A model generated the notes under the pieces. The model worked only from the letters and a program-made list of their open reading frames with translations, searched no databases and was not told the origin of the DNA. Below, piece by piece: positions 45,798 through 57,726 of a DNA stretch of 64,000 nt (the first letter of the stretch is position 1; each line of letters starts with the position of its first letter). Where the stretch lies: the NCBI GenBank assembly GCA_963576735.1, contig OY755173.1, forward strand, positions 13,982,873-14,046,872, in the 5' to 3' direction. The translations under genes were made by a program, and so were the position numbers. This DNA is from Bedellia somnulentella (lineage: Eukaryota > Arthropoda > Insecta > Lepidoptera > Bedelliidae).

Positions 45798-46320
45798 GGA
45801 ATACTCAATTTGGTATGCAAAGTTTTTTTTTTGGTATTTATTAAATATTTTTATTCGATAGCAAACACGAAAATAAAAGACTAATTTGAATATTTTTCAT
45901 TTAAAATGAGTAATTGCAAAGTTATGATTTTTTAAAGATTGTTCAACTTTTGTACTCAATGACGTCACCGATTGAAAATATCACGTAGCGACATGCAAAT
46001 AAAGCGGAATGTTTAATAAAAATGTTGCTGATTGCAAAACATTTCACGAATTTGTGATCTCAAATGAAATTATTACGATATTATACTAAACAAACCTATG
46101 ATTTTCGATATTTTATTAATAAACTGCAAAAACGATTGTCTTTGAAACAACGCTGAAGGTCAAATACTGTTACAGTATTTTGTTAAAATAACGGTCATCT
46201 AAGCTTTGTTTGATTTAATTTCAAGAAAATATGTTTTAAAAACATAATATCTCGAAATGGTTTTGTAATCAGCATCACTTTTGTAAAACATTGCATACCG
46301 AATTCAGAAATCGGGCGTTA

Positions 46321-47145
46321 TACATATACAAATGATATTGTTTAAATAAATGTTGATAGGACAGCGTTTATTATAGAGTTAGAATCCCTAACCACAAGTC
46401 ATTGTACCCGATCTGTGGATTGACTTGATTTGTGTTATATGGATGTAGCTATTTGATTATTTTTGTAGCGCAACATTCTTCATATTTTTTATTTGTTCAG
46501 TTTTGGTGTCAACTTTATTTGTGGATTATCCGTAGGTGCACAAACTATATAGAGATTACTACGTAATCAGACTAACCACTGCCCTAGCTATCGACAAGAC
46601 TTTAGTCTATGAAGTGGGAACGTTTGCTTTTGGCATGTTTTGTTTTTATTTTTACGAAAGAATGACTAAATGGCTCTCCAATGTGTTATAGTGGTAAGTT
46701 ATACCAGCTACGAACTAGAGAGACCACACAGGCCCTTGGGGGAAAAAAAGTACTTATTTTTTACATAAATTCATATACTCACGGCCATAAATCCCAAAAA
46801 GTGGTAACTAGAGCTTACATTTTAGATTTACATCCAAAATAGTTTTAAACTTTTGAAAAAATAGTTTTCAGTCCAGTAGTTGAGGTGATAAGATGGAATG
46901 TAGTCGCAACATACATTACATTAAATTATACGTACTTGCTTTGCAGTCAGAAGATACATACATATAAAGAAAGAAAATGTGCACTCATTATAAAATAAAT
47001 AAAACATAATGATAAATATAAGTAGCGTCGAAGAGTGTACCGGACTATTTTTAGTGCCACAGGTTCTTACACATCCAACATTTTTATGCATACGACAAAG
47101 ATTACCTTCCTTGAGTTAGTTTTGGTTTATATTTAAACATCTAGG
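46321..47145. other. AT-rich DNA with a SINE A scrap
   Basis: About 46768-46820 holds a decayed minus-strand SINE A tail (ATATACTCACGGCCATAAATCCC). Otherwise nothing recognised. Confidence 0.5.
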
Positions 47146-47592
47146 ATTTATGAATGTTGGGTGCGGCAGAAGAAGCATGAAAGCAGAGTGAATGCAGTAG
47201 AAATGAGATCCCTCAGAAAAGTTTGTAATGTAAGGTTATGTGATCGTGTGAGGAATGATGTGATTCGTGAAAGGTGTGGTGTAAAAGATGATATTGTAAG
47301 GAAGATAGAAAAAGGAATGTTGAGATGGTTTGGGCACATAGAGAGGATGGATGACAGTAAAGTGGTGAAAGAGATCTATAGAGCCAATGTGGAAGGTAAT
47401 GTTAGTAGAGGACGACCTCGGAGGACACATTTAGATCAAATAGAAAATGTGCTCAAAAAGGCAGGTGTCCGAAGTACGAAGAATAAAAGAGCATATATGA
47501 AAAGATTGATGGATGTGAATGAAGCTAGAGAGGTTTGCCAGGATCGTACAAAGTGGCGATCGATAGTCTCTGCCTACCCCAATGGGTACTAA
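47146..47592 (+). pseudogene. RTE-clade LINE, 5'-truncated, intact C-terminal ~148 codons and tail
   Basis: The open frame reads QKKHESRVNAVEMRSLRKV, IRERCGVKDDIVRKIEKGML, RWFGHIERMDDSKV, GRPRRTHLDQIENV and ends WRSIVSAYPNGY. This is the conserved C-terminus of RTE reverse transcriptases of insects. After the stop the element ends with ACGGCGTGAGAATATGTATG and an ATGT microsatellite, the RTE-type 3' end. The palm and endonuclease domains are absent, so it is a dead-on-arrival copy. Confidence 0.88.
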
Positions 47593-47624
47593 CGGCGTGA
47601 GAATATGTATGTATGTATGATTTA

Positions 47625-48719
47625 TGACTCACTCAACACTATAGGCTGCATAGTTTATATCTTACCCTAAAATGAAACAAGGATACAAACAAATAATACT
47701 GTCAGTATCAATCTACCCCATATCTACCCTAAGGTCAAGAACAAACTAGAGGAGTCATAAGGCCGTGCGTAGGTGAGAGCTTCCACTTTTGTTCACCATA
47801 AAAGATGCTTTATAACAACATAAAACCAGCATTAAATTATGTATTCTACAAAAGAAGTTTCTCAGAGAAACACGTACGTACTTTGTCCGTCTTAGGATTC
47901 ATTTCACAGCTTTCAGTAGATTTACGTCGCGACCCGGTTTCCCAAGCTTGTTAGGAGTGAAGAAAACCTTTTTCTTATTGAGATATTAACCATCAAATAC
48001 TGTTTATTGATATTCTTTAGAAGATGTCGACATTTAGTTTGTAGTGTATGCGAATGCATATTGTGAGGGCTCCAACCTTATACTAATTAATTGTTTTTGT
48101 ACACCGTTTTGTGTTATCATATCAAATTTATAATATTCCAAATACAAAAGCATTGTTTTTTTTAAATAATTCAGTTTTCAGTATATATACATTTTTTTAT
48201 GTTTTAACTAAGTTAAATAGCTTAAAAACCCGTATAAATTTATATATTTTAGTTAGTGGAAATCCGCCGTAGTTCTATTCAAATAGCAACCGCCTGAAAG
48301 CCATAAATCTCTGCAAACCTGACGGCGACGTAAACAATTGACCACCATTAATTATTCGTGTTTGTGACCCATCCAGCCGATGATAAATAAGGAAACTATT
48401 ATTTCTGCCAGCCATTTTTCTTTGTATTATCTGTGTTGTTAATAGCCATCGTTGTTTTGCTCTATAAATTTCGTATGCGGCGAATTGAGTCGTTAGAGAG
48501 TTTTGGATGATTTTGCTGTGGAATTATAATTAGCTCTTTGATTACGGAGTACTTTTTATTTATTTAGGAAAATAATGTTCCAGCATGACTTATTATTCAA
48601 CTTCAATACAGTATAGGCTGGAAAAAAACCAATGAGATGAATTCTTTGTGCAAAACCCTCGTTAGGAGTAATTAGCAACAAAACATTTAAACATCCCAAC
48701 GCATTACGGACCTCCTGCA
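47625..48719. other. AT-rich DNA, nothing recognised
   Basis: No repeat boundary, conserved ORF or RNA structure identified. Confidence 0.45.
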
Positions 48720-49080
48720 TTTTTGAAGTCCGAAATCCACGTGGGTAAAGATAATGTAGATAAGTTACCAGGATAGCATTGTGCACTGCCATTCAAACCT
48801 TTTCAGACAAAGACTGTCTCGGCATAAGGTTGTTTGTGGCTCCATTCATCGCATTTCCCATTTATCTCTTCTACCAAACATACAAAATTTACAGATATAC
48901 AAATTCTGTCACGTATTTCACTTTCTTACCACCTATTGTAATCTTACATTCTGTCATAGTTTTTTCTGTCTCTCATAAACTATTAACATGAATTTGTCCA
49001 CATTCACCCTCATTCCCTTTCTTTCAGGAGTCGTACATAAAATATTGACCAGCTTTTGCAACTCAAACACCGTTATTGTA
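48720..49080 (-). pseudogene. RTE LINE reverse transcriptase fragment, decayed
   Basis: Minus strand: VFELQKLVNILCTTPERKGM, RVNVDKFMLIVYER, KKVKYVTEFVYL, then NAMNGATNNLMPRQSLSEKV and MAVHNAILV. This is the RTE stretch between the palm motif and the C-terminal piece seen at 47146 (rKgmrVNvgKtkvMv..., EFVYLG, VNGAl). Several stops. Confidence 0.7.
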
Positions 49081-49385
49081 AATTACACTTATTTACTATT
49101 AAAATAATTTCCATGATAATAATATAATCCAACGATTTGTTATACACAACTCCGTATTCAATAATTGATTGAATTGGAATTCTGGCAGAATTGAATTTCT
49201 ATATTATTTTGAAACGATTTCAGAGAACAACCTTTTCATAAAAAACGGATTATTAAATCGGACAACTCTTTAAAATGGAAAGCGTGACCATACTTTTTAA
49301 CAAGAAAGTGGAAATTCTCGATAATTCCCTGTTTTTCTACACTTAGGTTTAGATTTGCATTTTTTTCAAATTGTGGTGGTACTAA

Positions 49386-49559
49386 TAAATAAAGAATAAA
49401 TAAAGGAAAGAAAAATTTCGACACAGGCGGGAATCGAACCCGCGACCTTCGGTATACCCCGATGCTCTGCCAATTTAGCCACCGTGTCAATATATTTAAT
49501 CTTTATTTATTAGTAATAATCCCCACATGAGGTTTTCATGAACAAAAAGATTTAAATTA
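49386..49559 (-). mobile_element. SINE family C copy with 14-bp target duplication
   Basis: TGTGGTGGTACTAA lies on both sides (49372-49385, 49560-49573). Within 174 bp the minus strand reads: leader TTTTTGTTCATGAAAACCTC, a tRNA-like block (49420-49488; GACACGG/CCTGTGTC stem, GGCTAAATTGG A-box, GGTTCGATTCC B-box), then a TTTCCTTTATTTATTC tail. The clean duplication shows that the leader, block and tail moved as one unit. Confidence 0.9.
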
Positions 49560-49573
49560 TGTGGTGGTACTAA

Positions 49574-50046
49574 CTCCGAGATATATGTACTCGTTCTACT
49601 TATTGGCAAAATATTTTTGAAAAAGTATAATTATGTTTTTGATAGGTTATTGATGTTAGTCAGCTACGATGGTTGATTTTTAAGTATATTATTACAAATA
49701 GTATTTCAGATCTATTCATTATTAATACTCAAGTGTTGGGTGTAGCTCGAATTGAATCAAATTAGTCTTAGTTTCCACTCTTAAACTAATCAAATCGTTA
49801 ATACTTAGAAAGGAATTTTCACTTAGTTTGTCGAGAATATCGTTCCTGCAACGATAACCCGACGATGCATCTTCATAAATTATTCAGCAGGGTTAAATGG
49901 ACAACACCTCTCGGAAGTCTCGAAGGATGTCATCTTTTATTCCAGGAATTCCGGCTCTGGAGTAAGGATATAATATTTGCTTTCTTGGTTAAAATTATGG
50001 TGGTTTACTCGTGGATTTCTACTTATTTAATAAATATTGATATGGT
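49574..50046. other. No recognised feature
   Basis: AT-rich; an open stretch near 49865-50083 has no family resemblance. Confidence 0.4.
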
Positions 50047-50504
50047 ATTTTCTAAGATTTTCACGATTGCACATTATAATTGAAACAACTATTGATTTTC
50101 GGATATTTTACCTACAATTCTAGCAAAAGAGAATCGATTGATACCTAGAATGATACGCGAATCTATTGAAATAAAGAAACATCCAAACTTCAATAGAGAT
50201 GATGGTTGGCAATTACCACCTGCTTGGAACCCGATCATTAGCACAACTAAGCGAGGGAAGAACACTAGCAAGGCTCCAGATAACATTAGCTCTTTTTGTA
50301 CATAGCAAATATTAAACGCAAATGTAACTTAAATTTTGTGAAGGTAGTTAGTATTAATAATTTTATAGTACTGTATAATGACAAATAACACCTCAGTCTT
50401 CCCGTGACCATGATAACTGAAAAGTTTTCGAAACGTCGGGCTTTAAAAATAATGTAATAACACGCGATTAAAATATCCGAAAATCAATAGTTGTTTCAAT
50501 TATA
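50047..50504 (+). mobile_element. Penelope-like retroelement, 5'-truncated, with inverted ends
   Basis: The ends 50075-50110 and 50469-50504 are a perfect 36-bp inverted repeat. ATAAATATTGATATGGT occurs on both outer sides (about 50030-50046 and 50503-50519), fitting a long target duplication. The open frame 50105-50305 gives LAKENRLIPRMIRESIEIKK, HPNFNRDDGWQLPPAWNPII and a stop, which I recognise as the extreme C-terminus after the GIY-YIG region of Penelope-like proteins. The 3' UTR carries TTTTCGAAACGTCGGG, common at such 3' ends. No catalytic domain remains. Confidence 0.7.
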
Positions 50505-50614
50505 AATATTGATATGGTTTTAGTATCATTTTTAGATGTATCAGATTATTGTATAGTGGTTTATGAATACAAATAAATATTACTACCTACTCGTTATTTT
50601 TTGTGGCCTTTTTT

Positions 50615-50815
50615 GTAGCTTTGCAGTGTCATTTTAGAATAGCACTAATTATTATCTTCCGGAGGTAAAAGAAAGGTATTAGGAAATTTTATGTGATGGC
50701 GAGACCAATCACTCTTATTAAACGATTTTCACCCCACTCAACTTTACAAAAGTAGCTATGGAATTTCTAATTCTAAACCCCTGATTGATATTTATAGCAG
50801 TGAGTATGTATTTAT
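50615..50815 (+). mobile_element. SINE family A copy, diverged
   Basis: From CAGTGTCATTTTAGAATAGC to ATAGCAGTGAGTATGTA; tail-to-tail with the next copy. Confidence 0.7.
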
Positions 50816-51016
50816 TACTCACGGCTATAAATTCCTAGAAGGGGTAGCCAGAGCTAAGGAATAAGAAATTCCTCATTTTTTGTAAAAGTTGTGTGGGGAA
50901 AAGATGGTAAAATAAAGTTTGTTGGTGATGGGTCTCCAACCTCAAGTCGCCTCTTACGTACACCCACTGGAAGAAATGGGGTAGTGCTAGCTATTCTAAG
51001 CCGACACTACACAGCA
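50811..51016 (-). mobile_element. SINE family A copy, internally deleted
   Basis: Minus strand from GTGTAGTGTCGGCTTAGAAT to ACTCACGG complement; about 45 bases around the GGGCGATGCGG segment are missing. Confidence 0.8.
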
Positions 51017-51798
51017 ACTATACTATTATAAAAATAACATATATTTATGTTATTTCTATAATATTAAATTGCATATGACCTCGTCATTGTATCCAAAAAA
51101 AAGTTGTATAAATTTCGAGTATTTTTTGGAAACATTTAAAGAAGAAGAAAAGAAAAGAAAGTTTAAAAGACAATTATATAATCTGAGCATTATGTGTATT
51201 ATTTTAGGTTAAATACTGTTTTCATGGTGTAACGGAAACACATTGATACTTGTAAAATTCATTACAGTTAGGTAAGGACAGGCTGTATCACCTGACCATT
51301 CCGTGGTTGGGATGTCACGGCTGTCAGTCCCATTTTTTGTATACCTTATCCGTTTCGTTTAGGACTATCCACCTGAACTTGGCCAGTATTGTGGACTATG
51401 ACCAAATTATCTTACCCTGGATAAGCTCAAAACCTTGGTGGAAATATGTGACCTTTAATGATGAAGATCAAGTATATAAACTGAAATAAATTTTATCATA
51501 TATGTAATACACTGTTATGAGGAACGATCCACAAGATAAAACAGTGTAAAGGCAAAAAGCGGGTGCCGTGAACATCAGAGAAAAAAATACGTAAATACCA
51601 TTACGTAATGCAAATTCCGTTCTGTTAAGGCACATTCAAGATTGCCTATTACATTAGATATTCAAGTTGCGTACAATTATAAAATGGTGAAGTTGGAAAA
51701 GCAATCTCATTTTCTAGACGGTTGCAACATGTAATTTCTACATTACGGCAACAAAGAAAGATAATCCCAATCCATTTAAATTAGAACATGTTATAGTT
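51017..51798. other. No recognised feature
   Basis: AT-rich with scattered short open frames; none resembles a known protein. Confidence 0.4.
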
Positions 51799-52034
51799 GT
51801 GTAGTGCCGGCTTAGAATAGTACTACCCCATATCCTCCCGCGAGTGGCGAAAGAGGCGATTAAGTGTAATTGGTAGTTGGGCGATGTGGCTGGATATCCC
51901 TAACATCGGTACTTTACCTCTACTATCTTTTCCTCAAGAAATTACCAAAAGTGGCTGATGAATTGTTCATTCCGATGCTGTGGCCACGCCATCCCTTATT
52001 GGAGAACTTATAGCCATATATATATGTATGTATG
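51799..52034 (+). mobile_element. SINE family A copy
   Basis: From GTGTAGTGCCGGCTTAGAAT to ATAGCCATATATATATGTAT tail; diverged in the middle. Confidence 0.8.
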
Positions 52035-52879
52035 TAAATAGTTTGTGAGAAACAATTATGTATAGTTAAGATCTCGGCTATACGTTGTTGGTAGACTGTA
52101 AGATGAAACGCACGAGTATATTCAAAGATAATTATACCTTTTAGCTTGTGATATACGATAAGGAGATAAATATTCTAGTGGTAATGTTTTGCTACACACT
52201 AATAATTTGCAATAATGTTATTTCGCTTGTGGTTAAAAATCTGAGTTATAGGGTAAACTTTGTTGACCAACAGTCAAATCTAATCCAGAACATACCTACG
52301 GGTACTATCTAGAGAATTTCGTGTACAAAATCTGCCATGATTTCGACTGGTCTTTACCCTCGCTAATGCTTCGCCAAGACTGTCTCCGGAAGCGAAGAGA
52401 AGCAGCCAGGCGCAATTTTCCGCGTAGTTAGTGGCGGGAACTACGACAAAATACTTACAAGTACGGTTGGTTGAGTATTTCGGGTAATTTGCGCCATTTC
52501 AGCTTGCTCACAAAAACGTTGTAACATCTGGGCTGCATAGTAAAGGATGATATTTTTACGGATATAGAACACAGATTATGTCATATGGCATATCATATCA
52601 CATCTGCCCAACAATTTACAATTACACGTCTCAATAGTTTTGGACATTAATTGCTGTATCACACGGATAGATAGACAAAAAGATATGACGAAATTGAGAG
52701 GGTTAATTATGAAACCATAAAAAATATAATGTCGAATTAAGAAACCCCATTGTTTTTTTAAAGCCAGTTAAAAAAGAAACCGAGTATCACACATTTTGAT
52801 TATTGATACATTAACTAGTGTTTAACAAACTGCAATAATAATAAATTAACTTAACATATAGGTTTTACGAGTATAAAAA
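52035..52879. other. No recognised feature
   Basis: A slightly GC-richer patch at 52340-52460 has no readable conserved frame. Confidence 0.4.
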
Positions 52880-52960
52880 ATTTATTACGTTTTACCTTCC
52901 CGTTAGCGCAAAGTTGGAAGCAATTTGCGCTAACGGGAAGGAAGGTAAAACGTAATAAAT
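52880..52960. repeat. Perfect-stem hairpin, ~33-bp arms
   Basis: TTTATTACGTTTTACCTTCC (from 52881) continuing CGTTAGCGCAAA faces its complement ending at about 52959, around an 11-base loop GTTGGAAGCAA. The right arm has one extra GGAA-type repeat. Confidence 0.85.
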
Positions 52961-54124
52961 ATTTTAGAAAACATATTACTACGAGTATGTACTCGTATTG
53001 TGGCCTTTACCCTCAAACTGTCGAGGCTAGAAACATTAATATTTCTACTCGATAGCGATGTAATATTATCAGGGTTGCTAATTGCTATTTTGGAAATAAT
53101 AATAACGGCCTCAAATTACACACATACTAAACTTTCCCATCTATCAGTGAATCCGTACAAAGAGCAGAGAATCGGTTCGGTTTAAGTTCTCGATTGCCCT
53201 CGATAGTTAGATAAATAGCTCAATTATTCATGTTAACGTAACATACAACAAAATTAATGTTTCAGAAATAGGAATAACCACATGTTTGAAGTAAAAATGA
53301 GTGCTATGTTAACACAAACTAGTTATATCATATTGGTATATATCGTCTAGGCAAAAAGTAGTCACACCCTGGTCAAAATAACATGCATCGCTGCCATATA
53401 CTCATAGAACAGCATACACGATATAAAAATAACTATGTATGCATTACTGTATCACCCTGACCCCCTATAAATCGGTAATGTGTACCAGCAAACTCGTAAA
53501 CATCTTGTCCGACGATATTCATATTCTATCCACGAAATATTGAGCGGGCACTCAGCGCAGGTGGCCCTCACTCGGCTGCAATATTAAGGAGTGCATGCCG
53601 GGACGTGACGGTTGACACCAACTACAGAAATATGCTGCAATTTTGTATTGAACATGGCTATTTCGGATGTATGCGGTTTTCTGTTAATCTTTCGTTTACG
53701 TTCGGGTCGCTTCTAGATTCGACGTCGTGGGACTCGTGGGTGTGATAACCACTAAGTAAAATTATAGAATTAAATAGAAAACGATTACAATACATCATCA
53801 AAAGAGAAAAATACAGTGAAACATAAGCTAAAAAACCAGTAGTTACGGACTTGTAAACTGAATTAGAATGATACGTCAACAAGTTGTTAGTGTAATTTTT
53901 TACCCCCGACGCCAGACGTCTGGTAAGGCAGACCAAAAGATTCCACTAAAGATTATTACGGTACAATTGAAAAGATAAAAAAAAGGTTTATATTTTTTTA
54001 ATAATCATTAGTAACTAATTATTCATCCAATACAAAAACTAACATATAAATTATAATAAATTATTAAACAGTAAAATTATAATAAACATTATAAGTCAGT
54101 TTGTTCAATAAATAATTTCTATTA
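52961..54124. other. No recognised feature
   Basis: Contains a moderately GC-rich, apparently unique patch at 53480-53740 with no readable exon. Otherwise AT-rich. Confidence 0.4.
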
Positions 54125-54300
54125 GGGTAAAGTTTCAGAATGATGAGCTTGAAATAAGAAATTCTTCGGCCACTTCTGGAAGTTGATTGGGGAAAAGATA
54201 ATGAACTATCGCAGAAACATAACATAAAAAGACTTAATATCATTAGTCGTCTTTAACGGACCTACACCCACAGAAGAAATAGGGTAGTGCTATACTTAAA
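54125..54300 (-). mobile_element. SINE family A fragment, strongly diverged
   Basis: AAATTCTTCGGCCACTTCTGGAAGTTGATTGGGGAAAAGA-type segment (about 54158-54199) and the TAGGGTAGTGCTAT end identify it. Confidence 0.65.
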
Positions 54301-54622
54301 TTATATATGGATAACGTTTTTTTTTATTGGCACTGACTGCAAACGCGACATTAGCATGAGGCGTAAGAGATCAAGTATGTGACTTGAGAAGGGTATCTCA
54401 CTTTTCACGTGACGTACTCGCGGCACGCTTCATGTATCTTTGCTGTAGTATTGAGCCAGTACTGTTACGAAGAATTCGCATTTGTCTCAACCAATCATGT
54501 TTTTTACTTTGTAATTATAATGCTTTATGTTATATTGAGAAAAAAATTCATTAAATAGTTAACGAACTACTAAAATATAATAAATTTGTTAGTTAGTTTT
54601 AAAATAAAGATTTATTTTAAAA

Positions 54623-55710
54623 CTAGTGGATCGTCCCAGCTTTGCACGGGTAGCGTTGTTTTTTTAAATATCTGAGGTTTCTTTCTTCAGTCCCTGCTTA
54701 AGCATTGTGAAATTCAGCGCAATGTTTTCAATTTATTTAATATATAGCACTCCCTAAACAGTGTAGTTTGGTGATTTTGAATGCGCTTAAATGAACGGTT
54801 CAGTATTTACATTAAATAGCTTAAGCATTGCATATGTGGGAGCTTGTTATTGGCCTATTTCTGCCTATGCTATTATTTTATATTGTAAATTTAGCTGTAA
54901 GCCCCCCAAATATAATAAAATAAAATACAATAAAAAATAAAATAGCAAATTTTGGAATGAAACGCTATGAAGTATTTATAAAAATCTGAAAAATAAATCA
55001 TTACGTGACGTAGGATGCAACTACTGGCGCCATCTAGAATGTTATATATAAATTAGTAAAGATTTGGTTTTGGTCACGGGCGCGCTGGCTTATTTTATGT
55101 ATAATTTCGGTGTTTGTCTACCGATTTCTATGATTCTTTTTTTATTGAATAGGTAATAATGTAACCTTTTTTAAATTAGGGATAAGTGAGAGGTTTACAA
55201 ACGTAAGAGTAAACAAATATAATCAGAATGTTCCGAACTGCTAAGCTATCAGGAATTACACGTGTTATTGTGAGTCAACCGTAAAAGATAGACATAAACT
55301 GTTAAAAATTTTTTTTAGATAATTTTATGCAAAATATTTCCGTCATACATGATTTCTATGTAAGTTTAACCATTAAGGCTGCACACGCGAAGGAAGCTTA
55401 AAAAATGGAGTAACTTCTCCCATTTTCCCAAAATTTCCCAATATTCCCCTTTACTTCTCTGCTGGAAAGTATACAAAAACCTGCGCAGGAGTATGAAGAA
55501 TAATTGCACCAAGTTTCGTTAGAATCCGTCGAGTAGTTTTTGTTTCCATAAGGAACATACAAACCGACAGACAGACAGACAGACAGACAAAAATTTTACT
55601 GATTGCATTTTTGGCATCAGTATCGATCCCTAATCATCACCTGATAGTTATTTTGAAAATATATTTCATAAACAGAATTGACCTCTCTACAGATTTATTA
55701 TAAGTATAGA
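54623..55710 (-). mobile_element. Helitron (non-autonomous), copy A
   Basis: On the minus strand it begins TCTATACTTATAATAAATCT (5' TC) and ends GATCCACTAG (3' CTAG), inserted between A and T, as Helitrons do. A hairpin-forming GCTACCCGTGC.AAGC.GGG-type segment precedes the 3' end. It contains a (GACA)n tract at 55566-55589. No Rep/helicase coding. Confidence 0.85.
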
Positions 55711-55809
55711 TAGCACTAACCCCTTACTTTCAGTGGTTATTGGGCGATTTTGTTGCAGGTCCATTACCAACTAACCTTTATTTTAAAATATTTATAACAC
55801 AAATTTCAA

Positions 55810-56035
55810 AGGAATACTCACGGCTAAAAATCCCTAGAAGAGGTAGCTAGAACTTCTTTCAAAAAATTCCCCAGCCACTTTTGGAAGTTGTGGGCGAATA
55901 AGATTGTAAATCAAAGCTTTTGGTGATAGGTCTCAAACCGCATCGCCCAAAAAAACCTCAATATGCCCCAATACTCTTAGCCGCCTCTTACGAACACCTA
56001 CTGATAGGGTATTGCTATACTAAACCATCACTACA
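55810..56035 (-). mobile_element. SINE family A copy between two Helitrons
   Basis: Minus-strand copy (ACTCACGGCTAAAAATCCCT ... complement of the CTACTACCC region). A plus-strand scrap of the same family occupies 55712-55770. Confidence 0.75.
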
Positions 56036-56086
56036 ACAGCTAAATAAAAAATATTCAGAAATAGGTGAAAAGAAAATAATAATCTA

Positions 56087-56205
56087 TCTATACTTATAAT
56101 AAATCTGTAGAGAGGTCAATTCTGTACATGGAATATATTTTCAAAATAACTATCAGGGGGTGATTAGGGATCGATACTGATGCCAAAAATGCAATCAGTA
56201 AAATT

Positions 56206-56255
<50 letters not shown>

Positions 56256-57018
56256 GGTTTGTATGTTCCTTATGGAAACAAAAACTACTCGACGGATTTT
56301 AACGAAACTTGGTACAATTATTCTTCATACTCCTGGGCAGGTTTTTGTATACTTTCCAGCAGAATAGTAAAGGGGAATTTTGGGAAATTTTGGGAAAACG
56401 GGAGAAGTTACTCCATTTTTTAAGCTTCCGTCGCGTGTGCAGCCTTAATGGTCAAAGTTACATAGAAATCATTTTTGACGGAAATATTCTACATAAAATT
56501 ATCTAAAAAATATTCCGCAACAGTATATGTCTATCTTTTATGGTTGACTCACAACAACACGTGTAACTCCTGATAGCTTAGCAGTTCGGCGCATTCTGAT
56601 TATATTTGTTTTCTCTTACGTTTATAATACTCTCAATCACCCTTATTTCAAAAGGTAACATTATTACCTACTCAATAAAAAAATAATCATAGAAATCGGT
56701 ATAGAAACACCAAAATTAATAGTCCCAACATAATAGTCGCACGCGATCTAAACCAAATCCTTAGTAATTTACATATTACGTACTAGATGGCGCCAGTAGT
56801 TGCATCAATTAAAACCTAAAAATTTGCTTAATTTCGGAGATATTGATCTGAACCGATCATAAAAGCGCTTTCAAAATCACAAAGTAACACTATATTCAGA
56901 CGTGAGTGCTGTAAGTTGTAATAAAGGCGCTAATTTCATAACGCTTGAGCAGTGATTGAAGAAACCTCCAATATTTTTAAAACTACGCTACCCGTGCGAA
57001 GCGGGGCCGATCCACTAG
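56087..57018 (+). mobile_element. Helitron (non-autonomous), copy B
   Basis: Begins TCTATACTTATAATAAATCT, ends CGATCCACTAG, A before and T after. Collinear with copy A over its 932 bp, with a longer (TCTG)n tract (56209-56254). Opposite orientation to copy A, 5' ends facing. Confidence 0.88.
56209..56254. repeat. (TCTG)n microsatellite within Helitron B
   Basis: About 11 units here against about 6 in copy A. Confidence 0.9.
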
Positions 57019-57726
57019 TACGATAATATTTTTATAATAACAGTTTTTATTTAATAGTGAAATTTTCTTGTAACTTCTTCTTTTTTTACGAACACCTTCT
57101 GAAGCAAATGTAGTAGCAAAAAGTCGTATAAGATTTTACTCTCATGACAATAGATCGAAAGACACTCGTATAAAAGCTCGTATTTTGTCAAAAAGCCGTA
57201 TAAAAGAAGTTTTCAAGATATATTAGCATCCAACACTTTTTAGTTCTTTAAACATGTTGAGTAAACGTTGACTTGACTTATCCATATCGCGTTTACTCGA
57301 TAACCGTATAAGGATAACTCTTATTGCCTTCATACAACTGTAAGTCTTATGACAGCTTTATGAAAGCAATTTAAATGCTTTTTTGTCGTAAAACTTGCTT
57401 TGATAACAGCGTTTTTCGATATATTATTAATACAGCGTTAATGCAGAATAAAAGCGGTTATATTTTCTGTTGTTACCATGATGCTTTAGAAATTTAGTCA
57501 ACAATTAAGAATTAAAAAAAACCAGATAAACCAAAAAATTAAAATGCCAAAAGATGATTGTACTATTTTGAAGACAACATGCATAATTATATTTTCTGTT
57601 AAGTGTGGTAATATAATGAATCCACTCAAGTAATGCGTAACATCGTTTATTATTATTTATAGAAGCAACCACAGTGTAAAATATTTTTACCCGCAAATAT
57701 ATAATATATATTTTATATATATATTT
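57019..57726. other. AT-rich DNA with CGTATAA motifs
   Basis: The word CGTATAA occurs at least four times between 57120 and 57320. No gene or repeat edge recognised. Confidence 0.4.

Larger units (their letters stand above)
45184..46317. mobile_element. Harbinger-like MITE (TTA duplicated) with nested SINE
   Basis: The 17-bp ends CGCCCGATTTCTGAATT and complement are flanked by TTA (45181-45183, 46318-46320), the target type of PIF/Harbinger. It contains a small inverted structure (AAGAACGACTTAAGTATC / complement, 45210-45290), the MITE body shared with 41986-42484, and a nested SINE C (45308-45797). Own length about 630 bp. No transposase. Confidence 0.7.

Noticed and set aside
47236..47430. 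Minus-strand open frame opposite the RTE fragment
   Set aside because: Antisense shadow of the recognised RTE C-terminus.
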